Source: Natranaerobius trueperi
GTDB taxonomy: Bacteria > Bacillota > Natranaerobiia > Natranaerobiales > Natranaerobiaceae
Direction: 5' to 3'
DNA length: 64,000 nucleotides
Assembly: GCF_002216005.1 (NCBI RefSeq)
Contig: NZ_NIQC01000005.1
Span: 47,349-111,348, forward strand
The position numbers were made by a program, and so were the translations under genes. The stretch's first letter is position 1. Each line of letters opens with the position of its first letter. The notes beneath the pieces were generated by a model. It made no database searches, was not told where the DNA came from, and saw nothing but the letters and a program-made list of their open reading frames with translations. Shown piece after piece: positions 17,354 to 25,996 of this stretch.

Positions 17354-18947
17354 GATATAGCCATCCTTTCTTGTGGTTATAGGTTTGTCTATATAAATAT
17401 TTTTTCCTTTTATTAGGATAATCTTTTCTTCGATGCACTCCCCGAGTTTCTTTTCTATTTAAGGAAAATTTAGTAATCACTTTAGCTAAAGTGATTATTT
17501 TAGTTAATGGTGATAACTCTTTTAGATAATCAGACTGAAAAGTTAACTTTGTTTCAATTTCATTTATAGCCCTATTACCTTGTTTAAGTTTTTCTTCATC
17601 TCGTATAACCCCAACAAAATCCCACATTATTTTCTGAATTTCATTTATGTCATTACAACTGTCTAATCTTAACTCGTTAATATTAACTTTCGAGTATATA
17701 TTACTGTATTTATCCCACATATAAGATCGAACATTAGTTTTTATTTTTTTAAAATAATTTGTCTTATTTATTCTCACAGCTGTCTTTCCTGTAACTAACC
17801 CCAAACAAGCACCTTCTAAAAGCGAATTGCTAGCTAACCTATTAGCACCATGAAATCCACTAGCTGAGACTTCACCTACAGCTAACAGACCATGTATATT
17901 AGTAACACCTTCTTTATTAATCGATACACCACCAATACTGTAGTGAGCAGAAGGTGTAATTGGAATTTTATCTGTAGCCAAATCCAGATTATATTTTTCT
18001 AACATTTCAGTAATCCCAGGAAACCTATCTTTTACAAACCCTGAACTCATATGACTTGCATCTAAATAGACTCGTCTACCAAGTTTAATATTTTTATATA
18101 TAGTTGCTGCTACTATATCACGAGGTGCTAATTCTTTCATCGGATGTACATGTTCCATTATTCTATTATTATATTGATCTTTTAATAATCCACCTTCACC
18201 CCGTACAGCTTCTGATATTAAATAACATTTATTATCAGATTTAAAAGCTGTTGGGTGAAATTGAATAAATTCTAGGTCTGAAACTTGAACACCTGAAAGT
18301 ATAGCTTCACCAATCGGAACTCCTAATGCTTGTTCATTATTAGAGCTATTTTCAAAAAGAGCACTATATCCCCCAGTAGCAAGAATAGTTACTTCTGAAA
18401 AAAATATATGAATCAAACCATTATCATCTATAGTTAATGCACCAACACATATATTTGATTTAATTAAAAGCTTTAGTAACGAATGTGAATAAAAAGTGGT
18501 GAGATTATCTGTTTCATTAATCTTATTTTGAATACTTTTTGATATAAACTTACCTGTTCTATCGCCACCACACTTTAAAATACGTCTTTTTGAATGAGCC
18601 CCTTCACGTCCTAATTGATATTCATTATTTTTTGAATCAAAACTTACCCCTAATTCTTGTAATGAAGTGATAGTTTCTGGTGCCTTTTCAGTTATACTTT
18701 TAACTATATCGATATCAGATAATCCACTTGAAGCATTTAGTGTATCTTGTTGATGTAAAGAAGGGCTATCAAAACTTGTTACTGCTGCAGCGATTCCTCC
18801 CTGAGCTAAATAAGTATTGCTCCCAGTAATATCCTGTTTTGTAACAAGCGCAGTTTCTATCTTTTTAGAAGCCTCACTTGCTGCACACATCCCTGCTATC
18901 CCTGACCCTAGAACTAACACAGGAAAATGACGAATAATAGGCTTCAA
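17313..18947 (-). CDS. nadB: L-aspartate oxidase
   Basis: A 544-residue FAD enzyme that oxidises L-aspartate to iminoaspartate for NAD synthesis. It uses fumarate rather than oxygen in anaerobes. Visible are the FAD-binding VLGSGIAGMCAASEA at the N-terminus, SNTYLAQGGIAAA, the catalytic-loop HPTAF, and ANRLASNSLLEGACLG. The C-terminus departs from family norms after RRKDYPNK and ends in a basic, tyrosine-rich tail that overlaps the start of nadC by 41 bases. A late frameshift is possible but the core is complete. The start is TTG after AGGAGG. Confidence 0.93.
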   Translation of the reverse strand: MKPIIRHFPVLVLGSGIAGMCAASEASKKIETALVTKQDITGSNTYLAQGGIAAAVTSFDSPSLHQQDTLNASSGLSDIDIVKSITEKAPETITSLQELGVSFDSKNNEYQLGREGAHSKRRILKCGGDRTGKFISKSIQNKINETDNLTTFYSHSLLKLLIKSNICVGALTIDDNGLIHIFFSEVTILATGGYSALFENSSNNEQALGVPIGEAILSGVQVSDLEFIQFHPTAFKSDNKCYLISEAVRGEGGLLKDQYNNRIMEHVHPMKELAPRDIVAATIYKNIKLGRRVYLDASHMSSGFVKDRFPGITEMLEKYNLDLATDKIPITPSAHYSIGGVSINKEGVTNIHGLLAVGEVSASGFHGANRLASNSLLEGACLGLVTGKTAVRINKTNYFKKIKTNVRSYMWDKYSNIYSKVNINELRLDSCNDINEIQKIMWDFVGVIRDEEKLKQGNRAINEIETKLTFQSDYLKELSPLTKIITLAKVITKFSLNRKETRGVHRRKDYPNKRKKYLYRQTYNHKKGWLYHDNDLQRLARSDN

Positions 18948-18969
18948 GGTACTAATTCCTCCTTTTATT

Positions 18970-19878
18970 TCAGTTATTAAGCATTTTCTCTAAAGTTTGA
19001 TAAGCTTTAGATCTTGTCTTTTCTGGTACGTTTACTTCAGGTGATAAGTTTTTAAGAGATGATAACAGCCCTTGCAATGTGATTTTTTTCATATTCGAAC
19101 AAAAGAAACTAGGGCTCAATAGATAAAACTCCTTACCTGGATTTTCTCGCCTTAATCTGTGTAATAACCCCTCTTCTGTTCCGATAATTACTTTAGAATA
19201 GTCTGTTTCTTTTGCAAACTTAACCATACCCCCAGTTCCCATAATGTAATCAGCTTTATCTTTCACTTCTTTTGGACATTCAGGATGGACTATTATTGGT
19301 GTATTTGGATGAAATTCTCTAGTTTTATTAACCTCTTCTATAGTTACCCGTGAATGTGAAATACAGTATCCATTCCAAGGAATTATGTCTTTATCGGTGA
19401 ATTGTGAGACATAGTTCGCTAAGTTTTGATCTGGTAAAAATATAACTTCATCTGTATCTAATGAATTTACCACTTCAACAGCATTTGAAGAAGTACAACA
19501 TATATCACTTTCTGCTTTTACATCTGCACTAGTATTTACATATGCTACAACTTTTGCATTTGGATATCTCTCTTTCATCTTCCTTACTTGATCTGGAGTT
19601 GCCATATCTGCTAACGGACAACCAGCTCTCTCATCAGGTAAAATCACTTTTTTCTGTGGAGAAAGTATTTTAGCACTTTCAGCCATAAAATGTACTCCAC
19701 AAAATACAACTACTGAGTTATAAACTTCTGTGGCAATTTTACTTAATTCAAATGAATCTCCTACAAAATCAGATATCTCTTGTATCTGTGGTATTTGATA
19801 GTTATGAGCTAATATTGTGGCATCTTTCTTCTCTTTTAATTTAATTATTTCTTTTTGCGTATTGGTAAAGTTATTCAC
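18970..19878 (-). CDS. nadA: Quinolinate synthase
   Basis: A 302-residue [4Fe-4S] NadA that condenses iminoaspartate with dihydroxyacetone phosphate to quinolinate. The family pattern is clear: ATILAHNYQIPQIQEISDFVGDS at the start (key residues), VVFCGVHFMAESAKIL with a cluster cysteine, DICCTSSNAVEVV, and HPECPKEV with another cluster cysteine. It is the first enzyme gene of the operon and lies 22 bases upstream of nadB. The start is GTG. A 22-bp element matching the niaR operator lies 31 bases before it. Confidence 0.95.
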   Translation of the reverse strand: MNNFTNTQKEIIKLKEKKDATILAHNYQIPQIQEISDFVGDSFELSKIATEVYNSVVVFCGVHFMAESAKILSPQKKVILPDERAGCPLADMATPDQVRKMKERYPNAKVVAYVNTSADVKAESDICCTSSNAVEVVNSLDTDEVIFLPDQNLANYVSQFTDKDIIPWNGYCISHSRVTIEEVNKTREFHPNTPIIVHPECPKEVKDKADYIMGTGGMVKFAKETDYSKVIIGTEEGLLHRLRRENPGKEFYLLSPSFFCSNMKKITLQGLLSSLKNLSPEVNVPEKTRSKAYQTLEKMLNN

Positions 19879-19908
19879 CTTAAATCTCTCCCTTCGTGTG
19901 TTGTCATG

Positions 19909-19930
19909 TGTCTTTACACATAAAAGTAAA
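19909..19930 (-). promoter_or_regulatory. Second NiaR-type operator, between niaR and nadA
   Basis: TGTCTTTACACATAAAAGTA begins a 22-base element that matches the niaR-promoter element at 20480-20501 in 21 of 22 positions. It lies in the 57-base niaR-nadA gap and may control an internal promoter or act as a roadblock. I did not find a convincing -35/-10 pair here. Confidence 0.7.
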
Positions 19931-19935
19931 AAAAC

Positions 19936-20448
19936 CTAGTCTTTAACTAAAAAGTTTTTATTTTTTAAAGCTTGTTTGATTTCTATTGCTACACTTTCAT
20001 TCGGTGTTTCTATTTTGTGTATATGAACACCATCTGTTAAAGTAGCTAATGGACTTGCATTAAAATTTTCTAATTTATCAATGAAATTTTGAACATCTCT
20101 TCTAGATCGTATCATCAGATGCCCTGTAATCTCTCCATAAATTGGATGTTCAACAACAACCTCTAAAACGTTACCACCTAAATCTACAATTGTTTCTAAT
20201 TCTTCTTTAATATCTTTTCTATCATGCTTACTTGCAACTGTTAAAATATATCCATTTTGATTTTTTGATTTATTAATATAGCCTTGTGGTGTAGCTATAA
20301 TATCATGACCTTGTGCACGTAAAAGAGCAATATCTTGTACTATTACTTGTCTACTTACATCAAATTTTTTTCCTAAAGAAGTACCTGTAACAGGATTTTC
20401 AGATGATAACTTCTCTAAAATTTGTTTTCGTCTTGTCTCAGCTTTCAT
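19936..20448 (-). CDS. niaR: NiaR (YrxA) niacin-responsive transcriptional repressor
   Basis: A 170-residue repressor with an N-terminal winged helix (residues 1-60, including LGKKFDVSRQVIVQDIALLRAQG) and a C-terminal 3H ligand-binding domain that senses nicotinic acid. The three conserved histidines of the 3H fold are represented in VEHPIYGEITGHLMI and DGVHIHKIE. NiaR represses NAD synthesis and salvage genes in Firmicutes. It is the first gene of niaR-nadA-nadB-nadC, and its own promoter overlaps a candidate operator, which suggests autoregulation. The start is ATG after GGAGGT. Confidence 0.93.
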   Translation of the reverse strand: MKAETRRKQILEKLSSENPVTGTSLGKKFDVSRQVIVQDIALLRAQGHDIIATPQGYINKSKNQNGYILTVASKHDRKDIKEELETIVDLGGNVLEVVVEHPIYGEITGHLMIRSRRDVQNFIDKLENFNASPLATLTDGVHIHKIETPNESVAIEIKQALKNKNFLVKD

Positions 20449-20479
20449 ATTTTACCTCCACTCTACTTTTCTTTACACC

Positions 20480-20527
20480 TGTCTTTACACCTAAAAGTAA
20501 ATTATCAGAATTTAACTATCCTGTCAA
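20480..20527 (-). promoter_or_regulatory. niaR-nadABC promoter overlapped by a NiaR operator
   Basis: On the minus strand, TTGACA (20522-20527 on +), a 17-base spacer and TAATTT (20499-20504) form a sigma-A promoter. The 22-base element at 20480-20501 overlaps the -10 box and the start site, the classic place for a repressor. CTTTACACCT also occurs twice in tandem here (20471-20480 and 20482-20491). Confidence 0.8.
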
Positions 20528-20640
20528 CTAGGTTTAACTTATTATTTCCTTTGCACTTTTTATACTTTGTAATAATATTGACGCTGGAATTTTAGATGAA
20601 GATGATGTAATTGTAGGTCGTTTCTAATAATTGTAAATAG

Positions 20641-20675
20641 AAAAACGCCTGATCCCACTTAAGGGCAGGCGTTTT
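20641..20675. terminator. Terminator after the membrane gene pair
   Basis: AAAAACGCCTG (20641-20651) pairs with CAGGCGTTTTT (20665-20675), with an inner CCC/GGG. An A run follows on + and a T run on -, so it closes the leftward gene ending at 20678. Confidence 0.8.
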
Positions 20676-20677
20676 TT

Positions 20678-21214
20678 CTATTTAAGGCTTAATTGGCATT
20701 TTGATATAAAGCCCATTATCAGAAGAGTGATTGTTATATTTGCAATCAGTACAGCTATAACATAGACAACAGCTATTGAAGGAACTACTAGAAAAACAAA
20801 ACCTACTAATGAAGCTATTTTAACTCCTAAGAAGTAATACCACTTCTGTTGTGCTTCTTCACTTATTTCATATTGTTCTTTACTATCCCCTACTTCTTTA
20901 ATTCCCATAAAGATATGGTAAACAACAAATAAACTTAATATTATAGCTAGTAGTTCTATTAGATTAAATTGTACATTCAATCCACCACCATGATTCTGTG
21001 GTTCATAAATTGTAAAAAGAGATACAAAGATCATAGGTAAGTTAAAGTTTTTTGCTTTATCCCAGTACTTACTATGTGAAGCTAGTGATGATAGAGCTAC
21101 TGCAAATAAGATATATCCTATAATGTCAGGTAGTAATGTAACTCCATTAATCCGAAAATCTAATGAAACAAATAAAAAGCCCCAATATAAATTTGTAAAA
21201 GCCTTATCAAACAA
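20678..21214 (-). CDS. Five- to six-helix membrane protein, unknown function
   Basis: A hydrophobic protein of about 178 residues with five or six predicted helices and no family I can name. The middle contains a loop with NHGGGLNVQFN and a charged segment EVGDSKEQYEISEEAQQK before the last two helices. The start is best placed at TTG 21214, about six bases after GGGGGAGGGG, because the upstream ATG codons precede or sit on that site. It lies about 60 bases after the next leftward membrane gene and shares its terminator, so the two probably form an operon. Confidence 0.6.
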   Translation of the reverse strand: MFDKAFTNLYWGFLFVSLDFRINGVTLLPDIIGYILFAVALSSLASHSKYWDKAKNFNLPMIFVSLFTIYEPQNHGGGLNVQFNLIELLAIILSLFVVYHIFMGIKEVGDSKEQYEISEEAQQKWYYFLGVKIASLVGFVFLVVPSIAVVYVIAVLIANITITLLIMGFISKCQLSLK

Positions 21215-21276
21215 TAAATTACCCCTCCCCCACATTTGTTCCATTAACTTAAGACGTATACTTAATTAAAGTTTTG

Positions 21277-22113
21277 TTAACTTTCATCTTTTGATATAAA
21301 AAAACCATACGAAATAATTGCTGCTAAAAGAGCACCAGCTCCTAGTAATTCAATAGATTCTTCAAATAAATTATCCATCAATAAAAAGCCTACTCTTTCC
21401 CCTGAAGTAAAATTACCAGGTATATCTATATCAGAAATGTTTTTTGCCATAACGCCATCTGCTATTAGATTATTAATACGTTCTCCTACAACTATATACC
21501 ATTGTCCTATATTTCTTGTAGCAGAAGCCACAGAAGCAACACTATAGCTACAAAAACCTATAATCAAGTATGAACGTGCCTGTTTATAATGCCAAGCATG
21601 TTTATAGAAATAATAAAAGGAAGCTAGCATAATAGCACCTAATATAGCATAGAAAATAAGTTCTATTACAGTTCTATCTGTAAGAAAATTATCTATACCT
21701 AAGAATTGAAGAGTAGTAGGGATATAAGTTGTTAAAGTGTGACGGATATTTCCAGAGTCTTCTAGTAACATTACTGTTAACCCTATTAAGAATAATAATG
21801 TAAATCTTTTTGAAAAGTTTTTTTGTCCTTCAATTCGTCCATTTAAATAAGCAGAGTAGCCTATAGAGGATGCTAATAAAACCCATTGAAAAATTTCAGT
21901 AGGACCAGCCTCTTTAAATATATGTGCAAAAAATAAAGGTTCAGTAGCCTCACTTGACCGTACAGAAGTAACTTCATAAAATCTTCTCGCTAGGTTTTGA
22001 AGTCCAAATATATTCTGCACATCTATTAAATAAGTTAATAAAAAAGTAATGATTAAATATCCTAAAACAAAAAAGAATATGTATCCTGGTGCTTTTTTAA
22101 GATATTTTGACAC
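21277..22113 (-). CDS. Seven-helix membrane protein, unknown function
   Basis: A membrane protein of about 278 residues with roughly seven predicted helices. Recognisable pieces are the N-terminal KKAPGYIFFFVLGYLIITF, an extracytoplasmic loop holding RRFYEVTSVRSSEATEP, and RIEGQKNFSKRFTLLF between helices. I do not recognise the family. The start is taken as GTG 22113 because AGGAGAGG lies five bases before it and inside the longer reading frame. It is the first gene of a two-gene leftward unit with the protein ending at 20678. Confidence 0.6.
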   Translation of the reverse strand: MSKYLKKAPGYIFFFVLGYLIITFLLTYLIDVQNIFGLQNLARRFYEVTSVRSSEATEPLFFAHIFKEAGPTEIFQWVLLASSIGYSAYLNGRIEGQKNFSKRFTLLFLIGLTVMLLEDSGNIRHTLTTYIPTTLQFLGIDNFLTDRTVIELIFYAILGAIMLASFYYFYKHAWHYKQARSYLIIGFCSYSVASVASATRNIGQWYIVVGERINNLIADGVMAKNISDIDIPGNFTSGERVGFLLMDNLFEESIELLGAGALLAAIISYGFFISKDES

Positions 22114-22292
22114 TTTGTCCTCTCCTTTCAAAAACTTGTATTTTTCATTATTCTAACACTCCTATATTAAAGGGACAAGCAACACGAAAAGTAGTTAATG
22201 TGACACTATCCAAAAAGTTGAAAATTAGTCTACTTGCTGTATATTGATACGTAAAATTTAACAAAATAAGACTGATTAATATAAATAAGAAG

Positions 22293-22805
22293 GTGATTTA
22301 TATTAAAAAAATTAATGACAGGGTACTTGCAGGAATTATTGCAGGTTTGGGTGCGAATATATTAAAAAATGCTATTGAACAGTTTGCATTTAAAAGTAGA
22401 TATAGTAAAAATACAGGAATAATGAAAGCTGTTGGTTTTTTTATGCCCAAGCGTAAAATTAAAACTCAATTAGGTAAACTAAATGGTTTTTTAGCAGATA
22501 ATGCTGTAGCAGCTTTTCTAGGTGTATGCACTAGTTATTTATTTACTTTTACTGGAAAAGATTATTCTTTAGTAAAAGGAATAGCTATGGGAGATTTGAC
22601 TTGGTCCTTTGCTTATGGTGTACTCGCTAGGTTAGGAGCGAGTTCTATAAAAGAACAAGACCCGAAAACTTCATTTACTTTAATGATATCTCATGCTGCT
22701 TTTGGATTAACATCAGCTATTCTTTTAACAAAGTTAGTAAATCCAAATCTTTATAAACCTCATTTTAAGTCATTAGGTTCACCTAAAAGATCTGATTCTA
22801 ACTAA
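22293..22805 (+). CDS. Small membrane protein, paralog of the gene at 6466-6915; unusual start
   Basis: A 167-170 residue protein with about four membrane helices and no known function. It carries YLFTFTGKDYSLVKG and a later SHAAFG, matching the pattern in the protein at 6466-6915. A basic, cytosolic stretch (RYSKNTGIMKA...PKRKIKTQLG) lies near residue 40. No ATG or TTG stands in the right place. The GTG at 22293 is inside the Shine-Dalgarno AAGAAGGTGA, while an ATT codon at 22302 has ideal spacing, so an ATT start is possible. A terminator shared with the convergent rsgI follows. Confidence 0.6.
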   Translation: MIYIKKINDRVLAGIIAGLGANILKNAIEQFAFKSRYSKNTGIMKAVGFFMPKRKIKTQLGKLNGFLADNAVAAFLGVCTSYLFTFTGKDYSLVKGIAMGDLTWSFAYGVLARLGASSIKEQDPKTSFTLMISHAAFGLTSAILLTKLVNPNLYKPHFKSLGSPKRSDSN

Positions 22806-22830
22806 AAAAGCCCACGCTGTGAGCTTTAGT
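22801..22830. terminator. Imperfect bidirectional terminator
   Basis: ACTAAA with AGC and CA (from 22801) pair with TG, GCT and TTTAGT (to 22830), with small bulges. It lies between the convergent membrane gene and rsgI and overlaps the rsgI stop. Confidence 0.55.
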
Positions 22831-23870
22831 TAATTATTCCCTGGATTGTCTGGTAGTCCTTTCCCAGGTGCTTGCTCAGATGGATTATTGTTTTTTTCCC
22901 GATTTTTCTGTCCTGGAGGTGTATCTGGTTTATCTGGTGAGTTAGGTAGATCATCATGACCTTTATTATAATTTTTATCACTAGGTGGTCCGGGAACTTC
23001 TCTACCTTTATCCTCCCCTTGGTTTCCTGGTGGATGATCATCTTTTCTAGGATGCTCATCATGTTGTGGATGCTCATCAAAACCTGGAGTAGACGAAGGT
23101 GGTCCTTTTATTTTTTCAGAGTCATCAAATATTTTATCTAAAGTAACTTCTGAATCGTCTAATTTTTGTAACCATCCTTTTCCCTTTGTTTTTTCAAAAT
23201 CTTTTATAGAACCGGTCTCTTCAGATACTTTCTTTTTTAAAAGGTGCTCATTAAGGGATTTTTGTTTTTCTTTTGCATGTGACCTTTCCTCTAGTGTAGC
23301 AGTTTGAATTCCTACTCTTCCTGGTATATTTTCATCTTTTATAGCTTTTGTTATTTCATCACGCATATCTTTATAATTTTTTGTAACACTCTCTTCTTGG
23401 GTATTAACTACTGTTACAAAAATTGCATTTTCATTTTCTAAAGTTATATAACCAGCTTCTCTTGATAACATTAGTAAGGACTGTAGTGAGTGTTGTAATT
23501 TTTTCCCTTCTAATTCCATGTTTTCATCTAATCTTTTTGCTTCATCGTTTAAAGGTGTTACTTCTAGCACTTCTTTATTCTCATCTAAGGCGAATTCAAA
23601 ACTCGGGTTAATATCAATACTTACATATGCTACTGGTTGTTCACCTGTAAAAATAGTTGTATAAATACCTCCTAATAAGACAAATAAAAACATTGCAGCT
23701 GCAACTGTACGATAGCTAAAGATACGTCCATTTTGACTATTATCTATCCATATTTCCTTACCAGGTGAAGGTTCTTTTGTTATTGGAATTTTTAAAAACT
23801 GTCGATCTTCTGTTGCAACTCTCATATATTTTCCTTCAACCTTAAGTACAACTACTTTTGTTTTACTCAC
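22830..23870 (-). CDS. rsgI: RsgI-type anti-sigma-I factor with a proline/aspartate/histidine-rich tail
   Basis: A single-pass membrane anti-sigma factor of about 346 residues. Residues 1-50 form the RsgI N-terminal domain (VVVLKVEGKYMRVATEDRQ), which holds SigI at the membrane. A helix at about 65-85 (AAAMFLFVLLGGIYTTIF) leads to the conserved extracellular VAYVSIDINPSFEFALDEN, the beta-domain typical of RsgI. The last 90 residues are low-complexity, rich in P, D, H, G and N. The start is taken as GTG 23870, which overlaps the sigI stop by 8 bases. Cellulosome RsgIs carry a carbohydrate-binding module here; this one has only the disordered tail. Confidence 0.85.
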   Translation of the reverse strand: MSKTKVVVLKVEGKYMRVATEDRQFLKIPITKEPSPGKEIWIDNSQNGRIFSYRTVAAAMFLFVLLGGIYTTIFTGEQPVAYVSIDINPSFEFALDENKEVLEVTPLNDEAKRLDENMELEGKKLQHSLQSLLMLSREAGYITLENENAIFVTVVNTQEESVTKNYKDMRDEITKAIKDENIPGRVGIQTATLEERSHAKEKQKSLNEHLLKKKVSEETGSIKDFEKTKGKGWLQKLDDSEVTLDKIFDDSEKIKGPPSSTPGFDEHPQHDEHPRKDDHPPGNQGEDKGREVPGPPSDKNYNKGHDDLPNSPDKPDTPPGQKNREKNNNPSEQAPGKGLPDNPGNN

Positions 23871-24589
23871 TATCTTCATCCCCTTTCGGAGAGTTAATAT
23901 CACTTTTGATTATTGGTAAAGAAAACAAGGATTTAAGATAAACAAATCTATTATCTGAGATAATTAATGTAACAGCTAATATGTACTTCCTACCACGTTT
24001 CAGTGTTTTCTTACTGACTCCTGTTCTTAACACTAATTCTATCAAAGGAAGCCGTTTCTTTCTTTTTACATAATCTAAAAATTTATTATCTGTTGCAATA
24101 ATTTTAGCTACTTCAACTAATGTGTCACGAGTTTTCTGATGTTTTGGGCATTCTTTTTCTAATTTATCAAAAGAAAGGTAATAATTGTTAAGTAATTCTT
24201 CAAATTGTTTCATTCTTGTGCAGTCTTTTATTCTTATATTCACAATAAGCAGCTTTTATTTCAACTTGTTCTGTTTCATCATCATTTGAACCTTCTGATG
24301 GAAGATGATGACGAGATTCTTTACGAAAAAAATCTATCAGCCGACTTTTTATCAACATTCGAGAATAGTTTTTAAATTTCTTTTCTGAAGTTAAATCATA
24401 GTGATTTATAGCCTCATTGAAGGCAAGTAAAGCAATACTTAACTCATCATCATTTTCCCATTCAAAGTTTTCGATTACAACTATAAGAAGCAACTTCTAG
24501 TATAAAATTTATAAATGTATCAGCTCTTCAACTGTAGTTTCGTCACCATTTTGTGCAGCTTCTATTAATGCAAGTTCTCTTTTTTTCAT
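23863..24589 (-). pseudogene. sigI: SigI-family sigma factor, multiply frameshifted
   Basis: The remains of an RNA polymerase sigma-I factor. Starting at ATG 24589, the pieces read MKKRELALIEAAQNGDETTV, then INFILEVASYSCNR, then FEWENDDELSIALLAFNEA and KSRLIDFFRKE. After another shift they continue as QFEELLNNYYLSFDKLEKECPKH and GVSKKTLKRGRKYILAV, the SigI C-terminal helix-turn-helix. At least three changes of frame are needed, near 24515, 24475 and 24235, none in a long homopolymer, so this looks like genuine decay. The normal operon partner rsgI is intact and overlaps the end of this gene. Confidence 0.8.
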
Positions 24590-24712
24590 CACATCACACC
24601 CTTAAATATCATTACGTAAAGTTATACTGTTTTTGGGTACTCTTTTAGATAAAATACGGAACAAATTTCGACATCTTTTTATTATAGAAAATTTTTAAGA
24701 ATGGTACAATAA

Positions 24713-24739
24713 AAAAAGTCACCGTATTATACGGCGACT
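24713..24739 (-). terminator. Terminator of the LapA-like gene
   Basis: AGTC-A-CCGTAT pairs with ATACGG-C-GACT (24717-24739), and seven T follow on the minus strand. It lies six bases after the stop of the LapA-like gene. Confidence 0.8.
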
Positions 24740-24744
24740 AGAAT

Positions 24745-24954
24745 TTACATTCTTGGTCTTTTAGTTACTGTATATAATGCTTTAGCTAAATATCCTATTA
24801 AAAACCCACCAATTAAACAGAGCAGAAGTAACAAAATTAAAGGTGCACTAACCTGCCAAAAAAGGATTTCTAATTCGACTGTATGAGTATTTTGAAATAG
24901 TAAAATCAAAGACAACATTATTAAGACAATGATAGCAATCGCTTTAGGTTTCAA
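24745..24954 (-). CDS. LapA/DUF1049-family small membrane protein
   Basis: A protein of about 69 residues with two membrane helices, KAIAIIVLIMLSLILLFQN and APLILLLLLCLIGGFLIGYL, joined by the short conserved QNTHTVELEILFWQV loop. This is the LapA (DUF1049) architecture. In E. coli, LapA works in LPS assembly, but Firmicute versions have no known role. The start is probably TTG 24954, six bases after GGGGGAGG; ATG 24960 lies too close to the site. It is monocistronic with its own terminator. Confidence 0.75.
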   Translation of the reverse strand: MKPKAIAIIVLIMLSLILLFQNTHTVELEILFWQVSAPLILLLLLCLIGGFLIGYLAKALYTVTKRPRM

Positions 24955-25055
24955 TCTCATCCTCCCCCATTTCTAATTAGTTTCAAACTCTTTTTGAATA
25001 ATCGAGTTATCTATTTGTGGGATTTCAAATTCTTTACCATAATCTTTTAATTAAT

Positions 25056-25752
25056 TTAATAATCAGAATTTAAATTAAACTCCATTTCTAAGTTATTATC
25101 ATCAGTACTATGATTAGATAATACAAAACTATAATTAGTATCGATATCCATTTTTTCTATTTTAAAGTTTTCTTGATTTAAATATATGTTCTTATCCATA
25201 GAAATGTCTATAGAGTTTTTCATCTTTTTAAGTAACTCCTAATATTCACTCTGTAATTTTTCTTGTTCATCTAATTGAAAGTTTTCAATTATAAATTCTT
25301 CTAGATATTCTGTCATTATTTTTTTAAAAGTTTTCTCGTCTATATTATAATTAATTACTAAAAAATCGTTCTTCTTTCGTAAGGAATAAGATTTTGCTTA
25401 TCATTAGCTAATTCTAAAAATAGAGCTAGTTCTATATTATGAAAGTATTGAAAATTTTTATCCATACACACCCATTAAAGTCATTAATGTGCCAATCATC
25501 ATTATACTCTTGATAAACTGTATCTTCCTTTAAAAGCATCCGTCCTCTAAAATCAAAGTTTGTTGATTTTTTGTTACCCACAGTTGTGTTTAATGATAAG
25601 GGTGGGTTGATATCTTGACTAAAATAAATAGTCATCGGATCATACTTAATAAACGCATCAATATCAAAAGAATTAGACGTGGCTTCATTTTCTTGATTAT
25701 ATTCACAATTAGAAGATGTAAACGTCAAAGTTGTTTTCCCATCACCAACCAA
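25056..25752 (-). pseudogene. Remnant of a DUF6612-like lipoprotein gene, N-terminus missing
   Basis: A broken gene for an exported protein. One piece reads SFDIDAFIKYDPMTIYFSQD and a C-terminal piece reads MKNSIDISMDKNIYLNQENF followed by MDIDTNYSFVLSNHS, ending at the stop 25056-25058. The order and beta-strand pattern resemble DUF6612-type lipoproteins, but this is a guess from the pattern. The signal peptide is missing, internal stops and frame changes occur around 25250-25440, and the 5' end meets an oppositely oriented gene fragment near 25745. Confidence 0.5.
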
Positions 25753-25973
25753 TATTAGAAAATGAACTTGAAGAGTTAGGAACTATATTGGAACAAAAAA
25801 ATGGTAACGAAATATGGGAGATTAGTTATAAATGGTCAGAGGTAATTGGTTATTATTTTATTGTTGAGGGGGTTACTCTCTCTGACCATGCTTGCGAGAA
25901 GTTATCTAAAATCAACTTTTTCGTTAGAGAAAATGGTGTTAATTTGAAAGAGTTTATGCGGATACTTGGATAA
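25740..25973 (+). pseudogene. 5'-truncated gene fragment of about 77 codons
   Basis: An open frame of about 80 codons with a coherent sequence (EEWEI-like NEIWEISYKWSEVIGYYFIV and CEKLSKINFFVRENG) but no start codon with a ribosome binding site. It begins exactly where the oppositely oriented DUF6612-like remnant begins, so both lost their 5' ends, probably in one rearrangement. It may be translated at a low level or not at all. The family is not recognised. Confidence 0.45.
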
Positions 25974-25996
25974 TATGAAGGTTAGAGAGGTGATAT

